Made by a program: the position numbers and the translations under genes. Shown here piece after piece: positions 62,391 to 64,000 of a stretch of DNA of 64,000 bases. The notes beneath the pieces were generated by a model. The model did no database searches and was not told the origin of the DNA. It worked only from the letters and a program-made list of their open reading frames with translations. The DNA lies in NCBI GenBank assembly GCA_038093515.1, contig JBBPSI010000005.1, positions 248,001 through 312,000 of the forward strand. The letters are read 5' to 3'. Numbering within the stretch: position 1 is the stretch's first letter; each line of letters begins with the position of its first letter. The stretch comes from Butyriboletus loyo. Its lineage: Eukaryota > Basidiomycota > Agaricomycetes > Boletales > Boletaceae.

Positions 62391-63744
62391 CTACAGAACC
62401 TTGTGTCGCTTCACTCTTCCTGGATCGACTGACCCTACTGGACGCCTTCTCTTGCCATTTGACCCTTCGACTACTTCGCTCCGGGGAAACGGACGCGTTT
62501 TTTTCTCCTTTTGGCCAATCTTCTTTTGCTTCTTCTCTAACGCTTTCTTCACCGCTTGCTTTCCGCCAACCGATGCGATGGCATCCAGGCGGGCTTTTGC
62601 CAATAGTGTTTTCTTTTCAGCTAAGATCGAAAACAAATAACGAGTATGTGAACGCCAAGAAGTTTGAGGCTGCATGCTGGACTTACACTGTTTCAACCAC
62701 CAGCTAGCTTTTCCTTGTTTTCTCTTTTCCTCTTCCGTCTTCTTGGCGGACTGGAGCGCCCTGAGCTCTACACGTTCTCGTTTGTCTGAGTTGACGGCAC
62801 TCTCGGCCCTCTTCACGGCATGTTCGAGCCGCTTCACTTCTTCTTCGCGCTCCGCTCTCAGATGCGAGGGGGAATTCGCGAGAAGCTTGCGCGCGCGTTT
62901 CACATGTTCACGTAGGGTTAAAAGTTCAGTATCGCGTAAACCTGACAGGAAGTCATATTGTTGCTTGAACTTGCAGTGGTCGTAACGACCCGCTGCATGC
63001 ATGAAACGCGGGTCCCTTGGTTTCTAAACAGTAAATGAACATCGAGGGAAAAAAAAGGAAAAAAAAAAAGACAGCCATCTGAAACACGTACGGGCATTTC
63101 GTCGTCAACGGCTTTCCTCCGGCGACTCACCGGGCGCTTGGAGGTTATTTCGACAGGCCTGTGAATGGATACATGTGACAGACATGACAGGGACAAGCAG
63201 GTGCCTACGCGTGCTTGTTCGTCCGTTTGGTTAGGCCATTCCTTGGTTTGGACGGTTGACCTGGTTTTTCCTTGGCCTTGCCTTTGGCTGGACGAGGGAA
63301 CGAGTCGTCGTCCTCCGACGCGCTCAAATCGCCTTTGGATTGCGCGTCGGAATCCGACTCGGCGTCGCTGAGTGCTTGCGCCTGGGCGAGAGAACGCTGA
63401 GCATTCCGAAGCGCACCGAGAGGCAGCACAGAGAGGCCTAGCATCCAAAGTGCCATCAGTTTTGTCTAGACAACGACAACGAAACGTAGCAGATACACTG
63501 ACCGTCTTCGAGAGATTTCTTGAATTCAGTAAAGGTGTACGAATCAGCAGAAGGGCAAGGGCCGTATCATACATGAGGTGCTCACCAATCTCCGTGAAGG
63601 CCAAGCTTCACTTGCACTATGACCGTCCTCATCGACCCCCTCGGAATCTGAACTGGTAGAACCATCATCCATGGGCTCTTGCAGCTCGTCGAGCTCTTCA
63701 TCATCGATCCATTGAGCAACTCGTGGGACGTCGATGTCCTCCAT
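62391..63744 (-). CDS. RRP36: rRNA biogenesis protein Rrp36
   Basis: MEDIDVPRVAQWIDDEELDEL starts the acidic N-terminus, then TFTEFKKSLEDGLSVLPLGAL (across an intron), a Lys/Ser-rich basic part and KRPVSRRRKAVDDEMPKPRDPRFMH, the family core 'SRRRxV..KPRDPRF'. It continues YDHCKFKQQYDFLSGLRDTEL, ELLTLREHVKRARKLLA and AVKRAESAVNSDKRERVELRAL. An intron joins ASWWLKQ to AEKKTLLAKARLDAIASVGGKQAVKKALEKKQKKI (in part), ending RVKRHKVL. Rrp36 is a nucleolar 90S pre-ribosome factor for early 18S processing. The start Met at 63744 is preceded by an AT-rich cluster. Confidence 0.9.
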
Positions 63745-64000
63745 CAGGAAAAACCTCCATCCATAATTCTGCATAATTATGGATAATTCTAAATAATTCC
63801 ATAAACATTTATATAGTTGTCATAATTCGTTGTGTTTCTGTATAATTTGCATAATTCAGAATTATTATTATTCAACACGGTCGTATCGAGCTTGGTTGGG
63901 TACGCAGAAGACACGTTCTACAGTACGAGGTCCCCGGCGATCGATGGGCAGAGGATTCGCTCGTCCCGTCGGTAGGAAGTGTCACGAACTGGAAGAGATC
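63745..64000. other. AT-rich promoter region and right edge
   Basis: 63770-63870 is markedly AT-rich, with at least seven copies of ATAATT spaced irregularly. It lies just upstream of the RRP36 start, so it may be the promoter. The remaining bases to the edge show no gene. Confidence 0.55.

Overview
The window looks like a gene-dense nuclear contig from a filamentous basidiomycete, probably an Agaricomycete. Almost every gene is cut by many introns of about 45 to 70 bases with GT..AG borders and CTAAC/CTGAC-type branch sites, for example in MSH5 and the BUD22-like gene. The proteins have clear fungal orthologues, and there is an F-box protein of the type that is expanded in mushrooms. No prokaryotic operons, CRISPR arrays or complete transposons are visible. 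All CDS intervals here are outer limits (start codon to stop codon) and contain introns unless stated otherwise. Exon joins were worked out by eye.

Layout: 0.4-10.9 kb holds an F-box/beta-propeller protein (-), the mitochondrial GTPase GEM1 (+), a von Willebrand A protein (+), a nucleolar G-patch protein (-), NCA2 (-) and ESCRT-I VPS37 (-). 10.9-23 kb holds exosome RRP40 (+), EAF6 (-), proteasome ATPase RPT5 (+), a full ABCB multidrug transporter (-) and a YPK1-type AGC kinase (+). 23-30 kb holds an intron-containing tRNA-Leu(CAA) (-), a second G-patch protein (+), an F-box protein (-), a vacuolar PQ-loop transporter (-) and prohibitin-2 (+). 30-38 kb holds meiotic MSH5 (+), a frameshifted mitochondrial phosphate carrier (-), an ABM-like alpha/beta barrel protein (+) and VAP/SCS2 (+). 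38-44.7 kb is the least dense part: a membrane-anchored Cu/Zn superoxide dismutase, a tRNA-like A-box/B-box element, a doubtful reading frame, an unknown membrane protein and an FHA protein of the SNIP1/PML1 type. 44.7-64 kb holds a NUDCD1-like CS-domain protein, a PTC2/3-type PP2C phosphatase, an unknown Cys-rich protein, BUD22, tubulin cofactor D, V-ATPase subunit B, a SOK1/TCP11 protein and RRP36.

The genes do not form a pathway cluster. They are scattered housekeeping functions: mitochondria (GEM1, NCA2, PHB2, phosphate carrier), ribosome biogenesis (GPATCH4-like, BUD22, RRP36, RRP40), endosome/vacuole (VPS37, PQ-loop, VMA2), proteasome and signalling. Many are arranged head to head with very short shared promoters. 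I did not find a convincing new biological system. The points most worth a second look are the frameshift in the phosphate carrier, a start exon consisting of just ATG in the PP2C gene, the membrane-anchored SOD, the tRNA-like element, a 23-bp duplication around a start codon, and two unrecognised proteins.
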